Assembly (NCBI RefSeq): GCF_031764535.1
Contig: NZ_CP134499.1
Location: forward strand, 4,216,001 to 4,280,000
DNA: 64,000 bases
Direction: 5' to 3'
Origin: Pseudomonas sp. SG20056
GTDB lineage: Bacteria; Pseudomonadota; Gammaproteobacteria; Pseudomonadales; Pseudomonadaceae
Below, piece after piece: positions 26,324 to 34,260 of the stretch. The translations under genes and the position numbers were made by a program. Below the pieces are notes generated by a model. It saw nothing but the letters and a program-made list of their open reading frames with translations, ran no database searches and was not told the DNA's origin. How positions within the stretch are numbered: position 1 is the first letter of the stretch; the number at the start of each line of letters is the position of its first letter.

Positions 26324-26403
26324 GAACCTGTTTTCGATCTCGCGAGCTAGGCCCTGTTTTTAACGCCGCAGGGCCGACGCGCAGCAGATCGTAAGCAGGT
26401 TCT
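26324..26403 (-). repeat. MITE-like repeat, shortened copy
   Basis: An 80-bp element whose ends are inverted repeats (AGAACCTG at one end, CAGGTTCT at the other). Read on the minus strand it aligns with the outer parts of the 141-bp element at 46466-46606, but the central 56-nt core with the TGTAC palindrome is missing. The minus-strand end overlaps the pauR stop codon. It carries no coding capacity. Confidence 0.8.
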
Positions 26404-26951
26404 TAGAAATTGGCCGGCGTAGTGGCACTGATAAGACGCGCTGGCTGCTCGAACGGATTACGGAAACGGTGCGGCTTGCTGCTCTCGAAATAGTAGCTGT
26501 CACCTGGCTCAAGGATAAACACCTCGTCACCCACGGTCAGCTCCAGCTTGCCCTCGACCAGCATGCCGGCCTCTTCACCTTCGTGGGCGTACATTTCGTC
26601 GCCGGTGTCGGTGCCGCTGGGGTAGGTTTCATCAAGAAAGGAAATAGCTCGGCTCGGATGCGCCTTGCCCACCAGCTTCATGGTGATGGCCCCGCTGCAG
26701 ATATCGGTGAGTTCGGCGGCGCGATAGACCACCTGGGCCTGGCTATCCTGCTCCACGTCCAGGGAGAAGAACTCCACCAGTGACATGGGAATACCCGCCA
26801 ACACCTTTTTCAACGAGCTGATCGAAGGGCTTACGCTGTTCTTCTCGATCATCGAAATGGTGCTGTTGGTGACGCCCGCCCGTTTGGCGAGTTCACGCTG
26901 GGAAAGGCCTTTGAGTTTGCGAATGGATTGCAGGCGTACACCGACGTCCAA
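26403..26951 (-). CDS. pauR: XRE-cupin regulator of polyamine catabolism
   Basis: Product of 182 residues: Cro/XRE helix-turn-helix (about 5-60, LSQRELAKRAGVTNSTISMIEKN) and C-terminal cupin (about 105-178, EGEEAGMLVEGKLELTVGDE and PGDSYYFESSKPHRFRN). In P. aeruginosa PauR represses the gamma-glutamyl polyamine genes; the gene's position between cycB and dadX matches what I recall. The start is TTG at 26951, the only fitting one, with GGGGGA 8 nt upstream. Its stop codon is directly joined to a MITE-like repeat. A perfect inverted repeat in its leader (26973-26996) may mediate autoregulation. Targets in this window are likely the oxidase at 31017 and the dehydrogenase at 35692. Confidence 0.87.
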   Translation of the reverse strand: MDVGVRLQSIRKLKGLSQRELAKRAGVTNSTISMIEKNSVSPSISSLKKVLAGIPMSLVEFFSLDVEQDSQAQVVYRAAELTDICSGAITMKLVGKAHPSRAISFLDETYPSGTDTGDEMYAHEGEEAGMLVEGKLELTVGDEVFILEPGDSYYFESSKPHRFRNPFEQPARLISATTPANF

Positions 26952-26972
26952 TGCTGGAGTCCCCCTTGGGAG

Positions 26973-26996
26973 TGATACGGAAAAGTCGCCGTATCA
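26973..26996 (-). promoter_or_regulatory. Perfect inverted repeat in the pauR leader
   Basis: TGATACGG at 26973-26980 and CCGTATCA at 26989-26996 form a perfect 8-bp inverted repeat with an 8-nt spacer. It starts 22 nt upstream of the pauR start codon. It could be a PauR operator for autoregulation or a hairpin in the mRNA leader. A TTGTAA about 18 nt upstream of it may be the -35 element, which would put the operator across the -10. Confidence 0.45.
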
Positions 26997-27053
26997 TGGC
27001 ATAGCGTTCAGAATTTACAACACTCGCGTTCAAACTCGTCTACAGCGTGGCTG

Positions 27054-28127
27054 TTAGTGCCCGAGGTAGAGCAGCGGCACCCTTCGCAGGTTGCAGAAAA
27101 GCTGGTAGGGAATGCTGCCGGCCTGGGTGGCAACATCGCTGGCCAGCACCTGTTTGCCCCAGAGCTCAACGCGACTGCCCTGGCCCGCTTGTGGCAGATC
27201 GGTCAGGTCGACAGTGAGCATGTCCATCGACACGCGGCCGATCAGGCGGGTCAGTTGGCCGTCCACCGCCACGGGTGTGCCGGTAGGCGCGTGACGCGGA
27301 TAGCCGTCGGCATAGCCCATGGCGACCACACCGACGCGGGTTGGCCGCTCGCTGACAAAGCGCGCGCCATAGCCCACCGGCTCGCCGGCCGGCAGTTCGC
27401 GCACGCTGATGATCTTCGATTCCAGGGTCATTACCGGTTGCAGCCGCGCGGCCACGGCCTGTGCCTGCTCGAACGGGGTGGCGCCGTAAAGCATGATGCC
27501 AGGGCGCACCCAGTCGCTCGGCACGCTCGGCCAGCCCAATACGGCAGGCGAGTTGCGCAGGCTGACCTCGGCGACAATGCCCTGGCGCGCCTGCTGAAAA
27601 ACCGCCAACTGTTCAGCACTGCGCGGGCAATCCAGCTCGTCGGCACGGGCGAAGTGACTCATCAGAACAATCTTCGCCACCTTGCCACTGGCCAGCAGGC
27701 GCTGGTAGGCCGCCTGATAATCGGCCGGGTGCAGGCCGACGCGGTGCATGCCGCTGTCCATCTTCAGCCAGACCGTCAGCGGGCCGCGCACAGCGCTGCG
27801 CTCAATCGCTTCCAGCTGCCACAGTGAATGCACGACACACCAGAGGTCGTGCTGCTCGATCAGCGGCAACTCGTCGGCCTCGAAGAACCCTTCCAGCAAC
27901 AGAATTGGCCCGCTAATGCCGGCCTCGCGCAGCTGCAGCGCTTCCTCGATGCAGGCCACGGCAAAACCATCGGCCTGCTCCTGCAACGCCTGAGCACAAC
28001 GCACCGCGCCATGGCCGTAGGCATCCGCCTTGATCACCGCCAGCGCGCGCGCGCCGCTGACCTCGCGGGCCAGTTGGTAGTTGTGACGCAAGGCTTGCAG
28101 GTCGATCAGAGCACGGGCAGGACGCAT
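27054..28127 (-). CDS. dadX: Catabolic alanine racemase
   Basis: PLP-dependent racemase of 357 residues that interconverts L- and D-alanine; with DadA it funnels L-alanine to pyruvate. The PLP lysine is in VIKADAYGHG (Lys33), and the catalytic tyrosine is in GYGARFVSERPTRVGVVAMGYADGYPR. Length and motifs are standard. GAGAA precedes the ATG. The gene follows the ridA-like gene but a strong terminator (28161-28186) lies between them. It therefore either depends on readthrough or has its own promoter, unlike a simple dadAX operon. Confidence 0.93.
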   Translation of the reverse strand: MRPARALIDLQALRHNYQLAREVSGARALAVIKADAYGHGAVRCAQALQEQADGFAVACIEEALQLREAGISGPILLLEGFFEADELPLIEQHDLWCVVHSLWQLEAIERSAVRGPLTVWLKMDSGMHRVGLHPADYQAAYQRLLASGKVAKIVLMSHFARADELDCPRSAEQLAVFQQARQGIVAEVSLRNSPAVLGWPSVPSDWVRPGIMLYGATPFEQAQAVAARLQPVMTLESKIISVRELPAGEPVGYGARFVSERPTRVGVVAMGYADGYPRHAPTGTPVAVDGQLTRLIGRVSMDMLTVDLTDLPQAGQGSRVELWGKQVLASDVATQAGSIPYQLFCNLRRVPLLYLGH

Positions 28128-28160
28128 GATGTTCTCGGCTATCAGCAGTTTTCAGGCTAT

Positions 28161-28186
28161 AAAAAAGCCCGGGGTGATGGCCGGGC
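28161..28186 (-). terminator. Intrinsic terminator between ridA-like gene and dadX
   Basis: On the minus strand, GCCCGG and CCGGGC (28181-28186 and 28167-28172) enclose an 8-nt loop and are followed by six T (28161-28166). It lies 31 nt past the ridA-like stop codon and about 34 nt before the dadX start. It would reduce dadX expression from the dadA promoter. Confidence 0.8.
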
Positions 28187-28216
28187 AAACACTTATCGCA
28201 AACGGGACGGGCCGAT

Positions 28217-28567
28217 TTACAGGGCGGCCACGATCATCATTTCCACCAGCACCTCAGGCTTGTACATCTTCGCCTCGACACAGGCCCGTGCAGGCGCCGC
28301 GCCTGGCGCGACCCAGGCATCCCAAACCTGATTAAGCCCGGCGTAATCGCGGTCCATGTCCTTCAAGTAGATGGTCACGGAGAGGATCTTCGACTTGTCG
28401 CTGCCGGCCTCGGCCAGCATGCGGTCGGTGTTGGCCAGGGTTTCGCGGGTTTGCTGCACGATGTCGCCGCTGTAGTCGTCCGCCAGTTGCCCGGCCAGGT
28501 AGACCGTGCCGTTATGGATGACGATTTCGCTGTAACGACTTTCAGTGTGCAGGCGCTGTACTGACAT
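28217..28567 (-). CDS. RidA/YjgF family protein of the dad locus
   Basis: Product of 116 residues of the RidA (YjgF/YER057c) superfamily, whose archetype deaminates reactive enamine/imine intermediates. DadA produces an imino acid, so a role in clearing 2-iminopropionate or similar products is reasonable. The conserved ARACVEAKMY segment carries the arginine that archetypal RidA proteins use, and VEMMIVAAL ends the fold. The start overlaps the end of dadA by 26 nt, implying translational coupling. It differs clearly from the archetypal ridA at 54958, so it likely belongs to another subfamily. Confidence 0.85.
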   Translation of the reverse strand: MSVQRLHTESRYSEIVIHNGTVYLAGQLADDYSGDIVQQTRETLANTDRMLAEAGSDKSKILSVTIYLKDMDRDYAGLNQVWDAWVAPGAAPARACVEAKMYKPEVLVEMMIVAAL

Positions 28568-29840
28568 GCTTATGACTCTCCTGGAAACGGCTGTAACGGG
28601 AAATATCCAGGCCTTCGGCGCTGATCTGCGGGCGCTTTTTCGCCATCAGATCGGCAAGCAGGCGACCGGAGCCGCAGGCCATGGTCCAGCCCAGTGTGCC
28701 GTGACCGGTGTTGAGGAACAAATTGCGCAAGCCGGTGGCGCCAACAATCGGCGTGCCATCCGGAGTGGCCGGACGCAGGCCGGTCCAGAATTCGGCCTGG
28801 CGCAGATCGCCGCCCTGCGGGTAGAGGTCGGCGGTAATCATTTCCAGGGTTTCGCGGCGACGCGGATTGAGGCTCAGGTCGAAACCGGCGATCTCGGCCA
28901 TGCCGCCCACGCGGATGCGGTTGTCGAAACGGGTGATCGCCACTTTGTAGGTTTCATCGAGGATGGTCGAAGTCGGCGCCATCGCCGCATTGGTGATCGG
29001 TACGGTCAGCGAATAGCCCTTGAGTGGGTACACCGGTGCTTTGATACCCAGCGGCTTGAGCAATTGCGGGCTAAAGCTGCCGAGGGCCAGCACGTAGCGG
29101 TCGGCAGTTTCCAGCTTGCCGTCGATCCACACGCCATTGACCCGATCACCCACGGCGTCGATACGCTGGATGTTCTGGCCGAAGCGGAATTCCACACCCA
29201 ACGCCTTGGCCATCTCGGCCAGTTTGCTGGTGAATAGCTGACAGTCGCCGGTCTGGTCATTCGGTAGACGCAGCGCGCCGGCCAGTTTGTCGGTGACTGC
29301 AGCCAGGGCCGGCTCAACGCGGGCGATGCCGGCGCGGTCGAGCAGCTCATAGGGCACGCCGGACTGCTTGAGTACGGCAATGTCTTTCGCCGCGTTATCC
29401 AATTGCGCCTGGGTGCGGAACAGCTGGGTGGTGCCCAGGCTGCGGCCTTCATAGGCGATGCCGGTTTCCGCACGCAGCTCGTCGAGGCAGTCGCGGCTGT
29501 ACTCGGACAGACGCACCATGCGCTCCTTGTTCACCGCGTAACGGCTGGCGGTGCAGTTGCGCAGCATCTGCGCCATCCACAGGTACTGGTCGATATCGGC
29601 AGTGGCCTTGATCGCCAGCGGCGCGTGCTTTTGCAGCAGCCACTTGATGGCTTTCAGCGGCACGCCCGGCGCAGCCCACGGCGAGGCGTAGCCAGGGGAC
29701 ACCTGGCCGGCGTTGGCGAAGCTGGTTTCCATGGCCGGGGCGTGCTGCCGGTCAACCACCACCACTTCAAAGCCCTGACGCGCCAGGTAATACGCACTGG
29801 CTGTACCAATCACACCGCTACCGAGAACTAAAACCCGCAT
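28542..29840 (-). CDS. dadA: D-amino acid dehydrogenase DadA
   Basis: FAD enzyme of 432 residues at the inner membrane that oxidises D-alanine and other D-amino acids to keto acids, passing electrons to the respiratory chain. The FAD motif is LVLGSGVIGTASAYYLARQGF at the N-terminus; TGLRPATPDGTPIVGATGLRNLFLNTGHGTLGWTMACGSG near the C-terminus is typical. GAGGAGA lies 6 nt before the ATG. It is transcribed away from the lrp-type gene, with a 155-nt intergenic region containing candidate control sites. The ridA-like gene overlaps its 3' end. Confidence 0.94.
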   Translation of the reverse strand: MRVLVLGSGVIGTASAYYLARQGFEVVVVDRQHAPAMETSFANAGQVSPGYASPWAAPGVPLKAIKWLLQKHAPLAIKATADIDQYLWMAQMLRNCTASRYAVNKERMVRLSEYSRDCLDELRAETGIAYEGRSLGTTQLFRTQAQLDNAAKDIAVLKQSGVPYELLDRAGIARVEPALAAVTDKLAGALRLPNDQTGDCQLFTSKLAEMAKALGVEFRFGQNIQRIDAVGDRVNGVWIDGKLETADRYVLALGSFSPQLLKPLGIKAPVYPLKGYSLTVPITNAAMAPTSTILDETYKVAITRFDNRIRVGGMAEIAGFDLSLNPRRRETLEMITADLYPQGGDLRQAEFWTGLRPATPDGTPIVGATGLRNLFLNTGHGTLGWTMACGSGRLLADLMAKKRPQISAEGLDISRYSRFQESHKHVSTAPAH

Positions 29841-29881
29841 GCCGCTCTCCTCGCCGCGACAATGCGCGACGGATAATTCCT

Positions 29882-29916
29882 GAGATCACAATTGAGCGCA
29901 GTATAGGAAGAGATCA
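29882..29916 (-). promoter_or_regulatory. Candidate dadA promoter with flanking direct repeats
   Basis: TATACT on the minus strand at 29900-29905 is a good -10 hexamer for dadA. It is flanked by two direct copies of GAGATCA (plus strand 29882-29888 and 29910-29916) spaced 28 bases. No good -35 is present, which fits a promoter that needs an activator. The adjacent Lrp-type regulator is the natural candidate. Inference only. Confidence 0.35.
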
Positions 29917-29995
29917 GCAGTGCTTTTCACTATATAAATAGCTATATTTGGCGACAATTCTTGGCAAAATCGCCTTCTACAGAGGGGTATCCACC

Positions 29996-30484
29996 GTGCG
30001 CACCCAACATCAGAGCCGCCGTGAGCTGGACAAGATCGACCGCAATATCCTGCGCATCCTGCAGGAAGACGGGCGCATCAGCTTTACCGAGCTGGGTGAG
30101 CGGGTCGGCCTGTCGACCACACCCTGCACCGAGCGCGTACGCCGCCTGGAGCGCGAAGGGATCATCATTGGCTACCACGCCCGGCTCAACCCGCAGCAGC
30201 TCAAGGCCAGCCTGTTGGTGTTTGTCGAGATCAGCCTGGACTACAAGTCCGGCGATACCTTTGAGGAGTTCCGCCGCGCGGTGCTCAAGCTGCCGCACGT
30301 GCTCGAATGCCACCTGGTGTCCGGCGACTTCGACTACCTGGTGAAGGCGCGGATCAACGAAATGGCCAGCTACCGCAAGCTGCTCGGCGACATCCTGCTC
30401 AAGCTGCCGCACGTACGCGAGTCGAAGAGCTACATCGTGATGGAGGAAGTGAAAGAAAGCCTGAGCCTGCCGATTGCTGACTAG
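29996..30484 (+). CDS. lrp: Lrp/AsnC regulator of the dad operon
   Basis: Leucine-responsive-family regulator of 162 residues, called DadR or Lrp in Pseudomonas, which activates dadA and dadX in response to alanine. An N-terminal helix-turn-helix (about 10-60, LDKIDRNILRILQEDGRISFTELGERVGLSTTPCTERVRRLE) is followed by the RAM/AsnC ligand domain. The start is a GTG at 29996: AGAGGGG lies 8 nt upstream and the 162-residue length matches the family. An upstream in-frame ATG at 29948 would add 16 atypical residues. Divergent from dadA; its stop is only 3 nt from the stop of the opposing gene. Confidence 0.92.
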   Translation: MRTQHQSRRELDKIDRNILRILQEDGRISFTELGERVGLSTTPCTERVRRLEREGIIIGYHARLNPQQLKASLLVFVEISLDYKSGDTFEEFRRAVLKLPHVLECHLVSGDFDYLVKARINEMASYRKLLGDILLKLPHVRESKSYIVMEEVKESLSLPIAD

Positions 30485-30487
30485 CAG

Positions 30488-30841
30488 TCAGACTAGAACT
30501 TGGCGGGTAGTCGCAATCAACTGATGCACCTGCTTTGCCACCGCCGGTTCAATCATCTGCTCCGGGCCCTGGCCGCGAGGGCACGGCAGGCTCGGCGTGG
30601 TGCCAAACAGGCGGCAGATCAGCGGGCGTTGGTCATACACCGTGCACCCTTGCGGGCCGAGGTGTACGCAGTTGTACTCGGCCAGCGCGGCATCATGCTC
30701 GGCATCACTCTTTACCGGCAGCCGCGCCATTTCCTCGGATGACGCGGTGACCGGCCCGCAGCAATCGTGGCAACCCGGTACACAGGCGAAGCTGGGAATC
30801 TGCAAACGCAGCTGGTCGATCTTGCGGCTGGTGCAACTCAT
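30488..30841 (-). CDS. YkgJ-family cysteine cluster protein
   Basis: Product of 117 residues with the cysteine arrangement of the YkgJ/UPF0153 family: FACVPGCHDCCGPV, then NCVHLGPQGCTVYDQRPLICRLFG. Such proteins probably bind zinc or an iron-sulphur cluster; their function is unknown. The start at 30841 (MSCTSRK) has AGGA 8 nt upstream; the in-frame ATG at 30901 would add 20 residues not seen in the family. It is convergent with the lrp-type gene, with only 3 nt between the two stop codons. Confidence 0.8.
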   Translation of the reverse strand: MSCTSRKIDQLRLQIPSFACVPGCHDCCGPVTASSEEMARLPVKSDAEHDAALAEYNCVHLGPQGCTVYDQRPLICRLFGTTPSLPCPRGQGPEQMIEPAVAKQVHQLIATTRQVLV

Positions 30842-31016
30842 CGGCGTGATCCTGAAACACAGGCCGGCATAGTAACCGCGCCCAGGGTTGAATCGCGGCA
30901 AGTGCCAGGGCTAACCGACGAAAATCCGCTTATTTCGCGATTGCCTCTTGGCGTTTGGCAAATCTCACGCTTATCCTTCGTAAAATTTTCCAAACACAAT
31001 AATCAGGATTCCACAC

Positions 31017-32330
31017 ATGAACGCCCGCGTTCACCAGCCGGCTCACAGCAGCCAGCACGCCAATTCCTATTACGCCGCCAGCGCCAATCGCCAACTCGAC
31101 TACCCCGCCCTGGGCGGTGAGTTGCGCGCCGATGTATGCATCGTCGGCGGTGGTTTTTCCGGCCTTAACACCGCCATCGAGCTGGCGCAGAAAGGCCTCT
31201 CGGTGGTGCTGCTGGAAGCGCACAAGATTGGCTGGGGCGCCAGCGGGCGCAACGGCGGCCAGCTGATTCGCGGCGTCGGCCATGGCGTGGAGCAGTTCGA
31301 ATCGGTGATTGGCGCGCAGGGCGTGCGCGAACTGAAACTGATGGGCCTGGAAGCGGTGGAAATCGTCCGCCAGCGCATCGAGCAGTTCAACATCGACTGC
31401 GACCTGACCTGGGGCTACTGCGACCTGGCCAACAAACCCAGCCACCTCGCCGACTTCGCCGAAGACATGGCCGAACTCAAGCAGTTGGGTTATCGCCATG
31501 AAATGCGCCTGCTGCAACCGGAGCAGATGCACGAAGTGGTCGGCTCCAAGCGCTACGTCGGCGGCATGATCGACATGGGCTCCGGCCACCTGCACCCGCT
31601 TAACCTGGCACTCGGCGAAGCTGCGGCTGCGCAGAGCCTGGGCGTGCAGCTGTTCGAGAACTCGGCAGTAACGCGCATCGACTACGGCAGTGAGGTCAAG
31701 GTACACACCGCCCAGGGCGTGGTGCGCGCCGCTACCCTGGTGCTCGGCTGCAACGCGTACCTGAATGGCCTGAACAGCAACCTGGGCGGCAAGGTACTGC
31801 CCGCCGGCAGCTACGTGATTGCCACCGAGCCGCTGTCCGAAGCCGAAGCGCGGGCGATCATTCCGCAGAATATGGCCTTGTGCGACCAGCGCGTGGCCCT
31901 GGATTACTACCGCCTTTCTGCCGACCGCCGCCTGCTGTTCGGCGGTGCCTGCCACTATTCCGGTCGCGATCCGGCGGACATCGCCGGCTATATGCGGCCT
32001 AAAATGCTGGAAGTCTTCCCGCACCTGAAAGACGTGAAAATCGACTACCAGTGGGGCGGCATGATCGGCATCGGTGCCAACCGCCTGCCGCAGATCGGCC
32101 GTCTCAAGGAACAGCCCAACGTGTATTACGCCCAGGCCTACTCGGGCCACGGCGTAAATGCCACGCACCTGGCCGGCAAACTGCTCGGCGAGGCCATCGC
32201 CGGCCAGGCCAGCAGCGGTTTCGACCTGTTCGCCAAGGTGCCGCACATGACCTTCCCCGGCGGCAAACACCTGCGCTCGCCGCTGCTCGCCCTGGGCATG
32301 CTCTGGCACCGGATGAAAGAACTGGTCTGA
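31017..32330 (+). CDS. pauB: Gamma-glutamylputrescine oxidoreductase (PauB type)
   Basis: FAD-dependent oxidase of 437 residues, second member of this family in the window. The FAD motif VGGGFSGLNTAIELAQKGLSVVLLEA is at about 42-67 and GWGASGRNGGQLIRG follows. The C-terminal AYSGHGVNATHLAGKLLGEA is the second FAD-contacting segment. AGGA lies before the ATG. Its position near dad and pauR matches, from memory, pauB4 of P. aeruginosa. It should act on a gamma-glutamylated amine after the ligase encoded at 16825, giving an aldehyde for the dehydrogenase at 35692. Paralogues in Pseudomonas differ in amine preference, which sequence alone does not reveal. Confidence 0.85.
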   Translation: MNARVHQPAHSSQHANSYYAASANRQLDYPALGGELRADVCIVGGGFSGLNTAIELAQKGLSVVLLEAHKIGWGASGRNGGQLIRGVGHGVEQFESVIGAQGVRELKLMGLEAVEIVRQRIEQFNIDCDLTWGYCDLANKPSHLADFAEDMAELKQLGYRHEMRLLQPEQMHEVVGSKRYVGGMIDMGSGHLHPLNLALGEAAAAQSLGVQLFENSAVTRIDYGSEVKVHTAQGVVRAATLVLGCNAYLNGLNSNLGGKVLPAGSYVIATEPLSEAEARAIIPQNMALCDQRVALDYYRLSADRRLLFGGACHYSGRDPADIAGYMRPKMLEVFPHLKDVKIDYQWGGMIGIGANRLPQIGRLKEQPNVYYAQAYSGHGVNATHLAGKLLGEAIAGQASSGFDLFAKVPHMTFPGGKHLRSPLLALGMLWHRMKELV

Positions 32331-32339
32331 TCGCCCCAT

Positions 32340-32364
32340 GCAGCAGGCCGCCAAGGCCTGCTGC
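32340..32364. terminator. Perfect 10-bp hairpin between convergent genes
   Basis: GCAGCAGGCC at 32340-32349 pairs with GGCCTGCTGC at 32355-32364 across a 5-nt loop. It lies 9 nt after the pauB stop and 8 nt before the end of the opposing DUF1127 gene. There is no T-run on either strand, so it is at best a non-canonical terminator. Confidence 0.5.
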
Positions 32365-32372
32365 GCGCCCCC

Positions 32373-32618
32373 TCACAGCTTCCAGAACGGCAGCAGCGCC
32401 TCGCGTAGGGCCTGCTCGCGGCTCAGGCCGATATCATTGAGCTGCTCGTCAGTCAGCCTCAGCAGCGCCCGACGAGTGGTCAGGCGCAGCCAGAATGCGT
32501 TCCAGCGGCGTACAGCTGGCTTCGCCGCCCCCACCTGAACATACAGATGCCCGCCAGGGGCCTCTTGCTGCAGCTCGCCTGCTTTCATTGTCAGCCTGAC
32601 ATCACTCAACCCGTTCAT
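32373..32618 (-). CDS. DUF1127 domain small protein
   Basis: Product of 81 residues. The C-terminal 45 residues (RRWNAFWLRLTTRRALLRLTDEQLNDIGLSREQALREALLPFWK) are a clear DUF1127 domain, a small arginine-rich module known in some bacteria to bind RNA or affect phosphate and stress responses. The start at 32618 has GGAGA about 7 nt upstream; the in-frame ATG at 32690 adds 24 unrelated residues. It is divergent from the MocR-type regulator gene, which may control it. Confidence 0.8.
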   Translation of the reverse strand: MNGLSDVRLTMKAGELQQEAPGGHLYVQVGAAKPAVRRWNAFWLRLTTRRALLRLTDEQLNDIGLSREQALREALLPFWKL

Positions 32619-32680
32619 CGCCTGCTCTCCTGCTCGTAAGCCTGATGGGAGAACATGATGAGCGACACGAGAAAAGCATG

Positions 32681-32760
32681 ACAGATTCAAAAATATACTT
32701 TTAAATCCATACAGATTTCCGAAACCAGACTCTGAATGGTGGATTTATCGTCTATCTGTA
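32681..32760. promoter_or_regulatory. Candidate MocR operator repeats
   Basis: ACAGATT occurs directly repeated at 32681-32687 and 32711-32717 (30 bases apart, near three helical turns), and ATCTGTA lies inverted at 32754-32760. All three are in the 184-nt space between the divergent DUF1127 and MocR-type genes. MocR regulators often bind spaced direct repeats near their own promoters, so these are candidate sites. Not tested. Confidence 0.35.
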
Positions 32761-32802
32761 CTGTCTTGGCGCAGCACAAAGAGAAATTGCGAGGCAACTG
32801 TT

Positions 32803-34260
32803 ATGACGCTTTACGTCAACCTAGCCGAATTGCTCGGTGCCCGTATCGAGCAGGGCCTGTATCGCCCCGGTGATCGCCTGCCCTCCGTGCGCGCCCTCAG
32901 CCTGGAACATGGTGTCAGCCTGAGCACCGTGCAGCAGGCCTATCGCCACCTGGAGGATCAGGGCCTGGCCACGCCCAAGCCCAAGTCCGGCTACTTTGTG
33001 CCCCAAGCGCGCCAGCAGCCGGCGCTGCCGATGGTCAGCCGCGCCGCCCAGCGACCGGTGGATATTTCCCAGTGGGACCAGGTACTGGAACTGATCAGCC
33101 GGCCGCCAGGCGGTGATGTGCTGCAACTGGGGCGTGGCATGCCGGATATCAGCAGCCCAACCCTGAAACCGCTGCTGCGCACCCTGTCGCGCATGAGCCG
33201 CCGCCAGGAGGTCAAGGAGCTGAGCTATGGCAGCCTGTATGGTGACCCTGGCCTGCGCGCACAACTGTCGCGGCTGATGCTCGACTCCGGCTGCCAGATC
33301 GCCATTGAAGAGATCGTCACCACCACCGGCTGCCACGAAGCCCTGTCCGTGGCCATTCGCGCGGTGTGCGCGCCGGGCGACATCGTGGCCGTGGATTCAC
33401 CGAGCTTTCATGGCGTGATGCAGGCACTCAAGGGCTACGGCATGAAGGCCCTGGAGCTGCCCACCGACCCGCTCACCGGCATCAGCCTGGAGGCATTGGA
33501 ACTCGCCCTGGAGCAATGGCCAATCAAGGCCATCCAGCTCACCCCCAACTGCAACAACCCGCTCGGCTACATCATGCCGGAGGCCAACAAGCGCGCCCTG
33601 CTGGCCCTGGCGCAGCGCTATGACGTGGCGATTATCGAGGATGACGTCTACGGCGAGCTGGCCTACAGCTACCCACGCCCGCGCAGCATCAAATCATTCG
33701 ACGAGGACGGTCGCGTGCTGTTCTGCAGCTCGTTTTCCAAGACCCTGGCGCCCGGCCTGCGGGCCGGCTGGATTGCCCCGGGCCGCTACCTGCAACAGGT
33801 GCTGCACCTTAAATACATGAGCACCGGCATGGCCGCGCAGCTGCCACAACTGGCCCTGGCCGAATTTATCGCCAGCGGTCATTACGAACCGCACCTACGC
33901 CGCATGCGCAGCCAGTACGCGCGCAATCGCGACTGCATGATCGACTGGGTCAGCCGCTATTTCCCCGCAGGCACGCGGGTCAGCCGGCCCCAGGGCGGCT
34001 TTATGCTATGGCTGGAGCTACCGCAGGGTTTTGACAGCCAGCGCCTGAACCGCGCACTGCTGCCACACAACATCCAGATCGCGCCCGGCAGCATCTTTTC
34101 CGCCGCCGGCAAATACCGCAATTGCCTGCGCATCAACTACGCCAGCCAACCCAGCCCAGCGCTTGAACAGGCGATTCGCCAGGTCGGCGAATGCGTGGCC
34201 GCGCTGCTCGCCGAGCAACAACTCGTACACAACAGCGCAGAGGGTGCGGTCACGCCTTGA
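32803..34260 (+). CDS. MocR-type GntR/aminotransferase regulator
   Basis: Product of 485 residues: N-terminal GntR winged helix (about 1-70, PGDRLPSVRALSLEHGVSLSTVQQAYRHLEDQGL) fused to a fold-type I aminotransferase domain (about 100-470). The PLP lysine is in CSSFSKTLAPGLRAGW. Other family features are TTGCHEALSVAI, TPNCNNPLGY and IEDDVYGEL. MocR proteins are mostly transcription factors that use PLP as ligand rather than enzymes. It is divergent from the DUF1127 gene and its 3' end overlaps the convergent MFS gene by 11 nt. Regulated genes are unknown; the adjacent small gene and transporter are the first candidates. Confidence 0.88.
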   Translation: MTLYVNLAELLGARIEQGLYRPGDRLPSVRALSLEHGVSLSTVQQAYRHLEDQGLATPKPKSGYFVPQARQQPALPMVSRAAQRPVDISQWDQVLELISRPPGGDVLQLGRGMPDISSPTLKPLLRTLSRMSRRQEVKELSYGSLYGDPGLRAQLSRLMLDSGCQIAIEEIVTTTGCHEALSVAIRAVCAPGDIVAVDSPSFHGVMQALKGYGMKALELPTDPLTGISLEALELALEQWPIKAIQLTPNCNNPLGYIMPEANKRALLALAQRYDVAIIEDDVYGELAYSYPRPRSIKSFDEDGRVLFCSSFSKTLAPGLRAGWIAPGRYLQQVLHLKYMSTGMAAQLPQLALAEFIASGHYEPHLRRMRSQYARNRDCMIDWVSRYFPAGTRVSRPQGGFMLWLELPQGFDSQRLNRALLPHNIQIAPGSIFSAAGKYRNCLRINYASQPSPALEQAIRQVGECVAALLAEQQLVHNSAEGAVTP

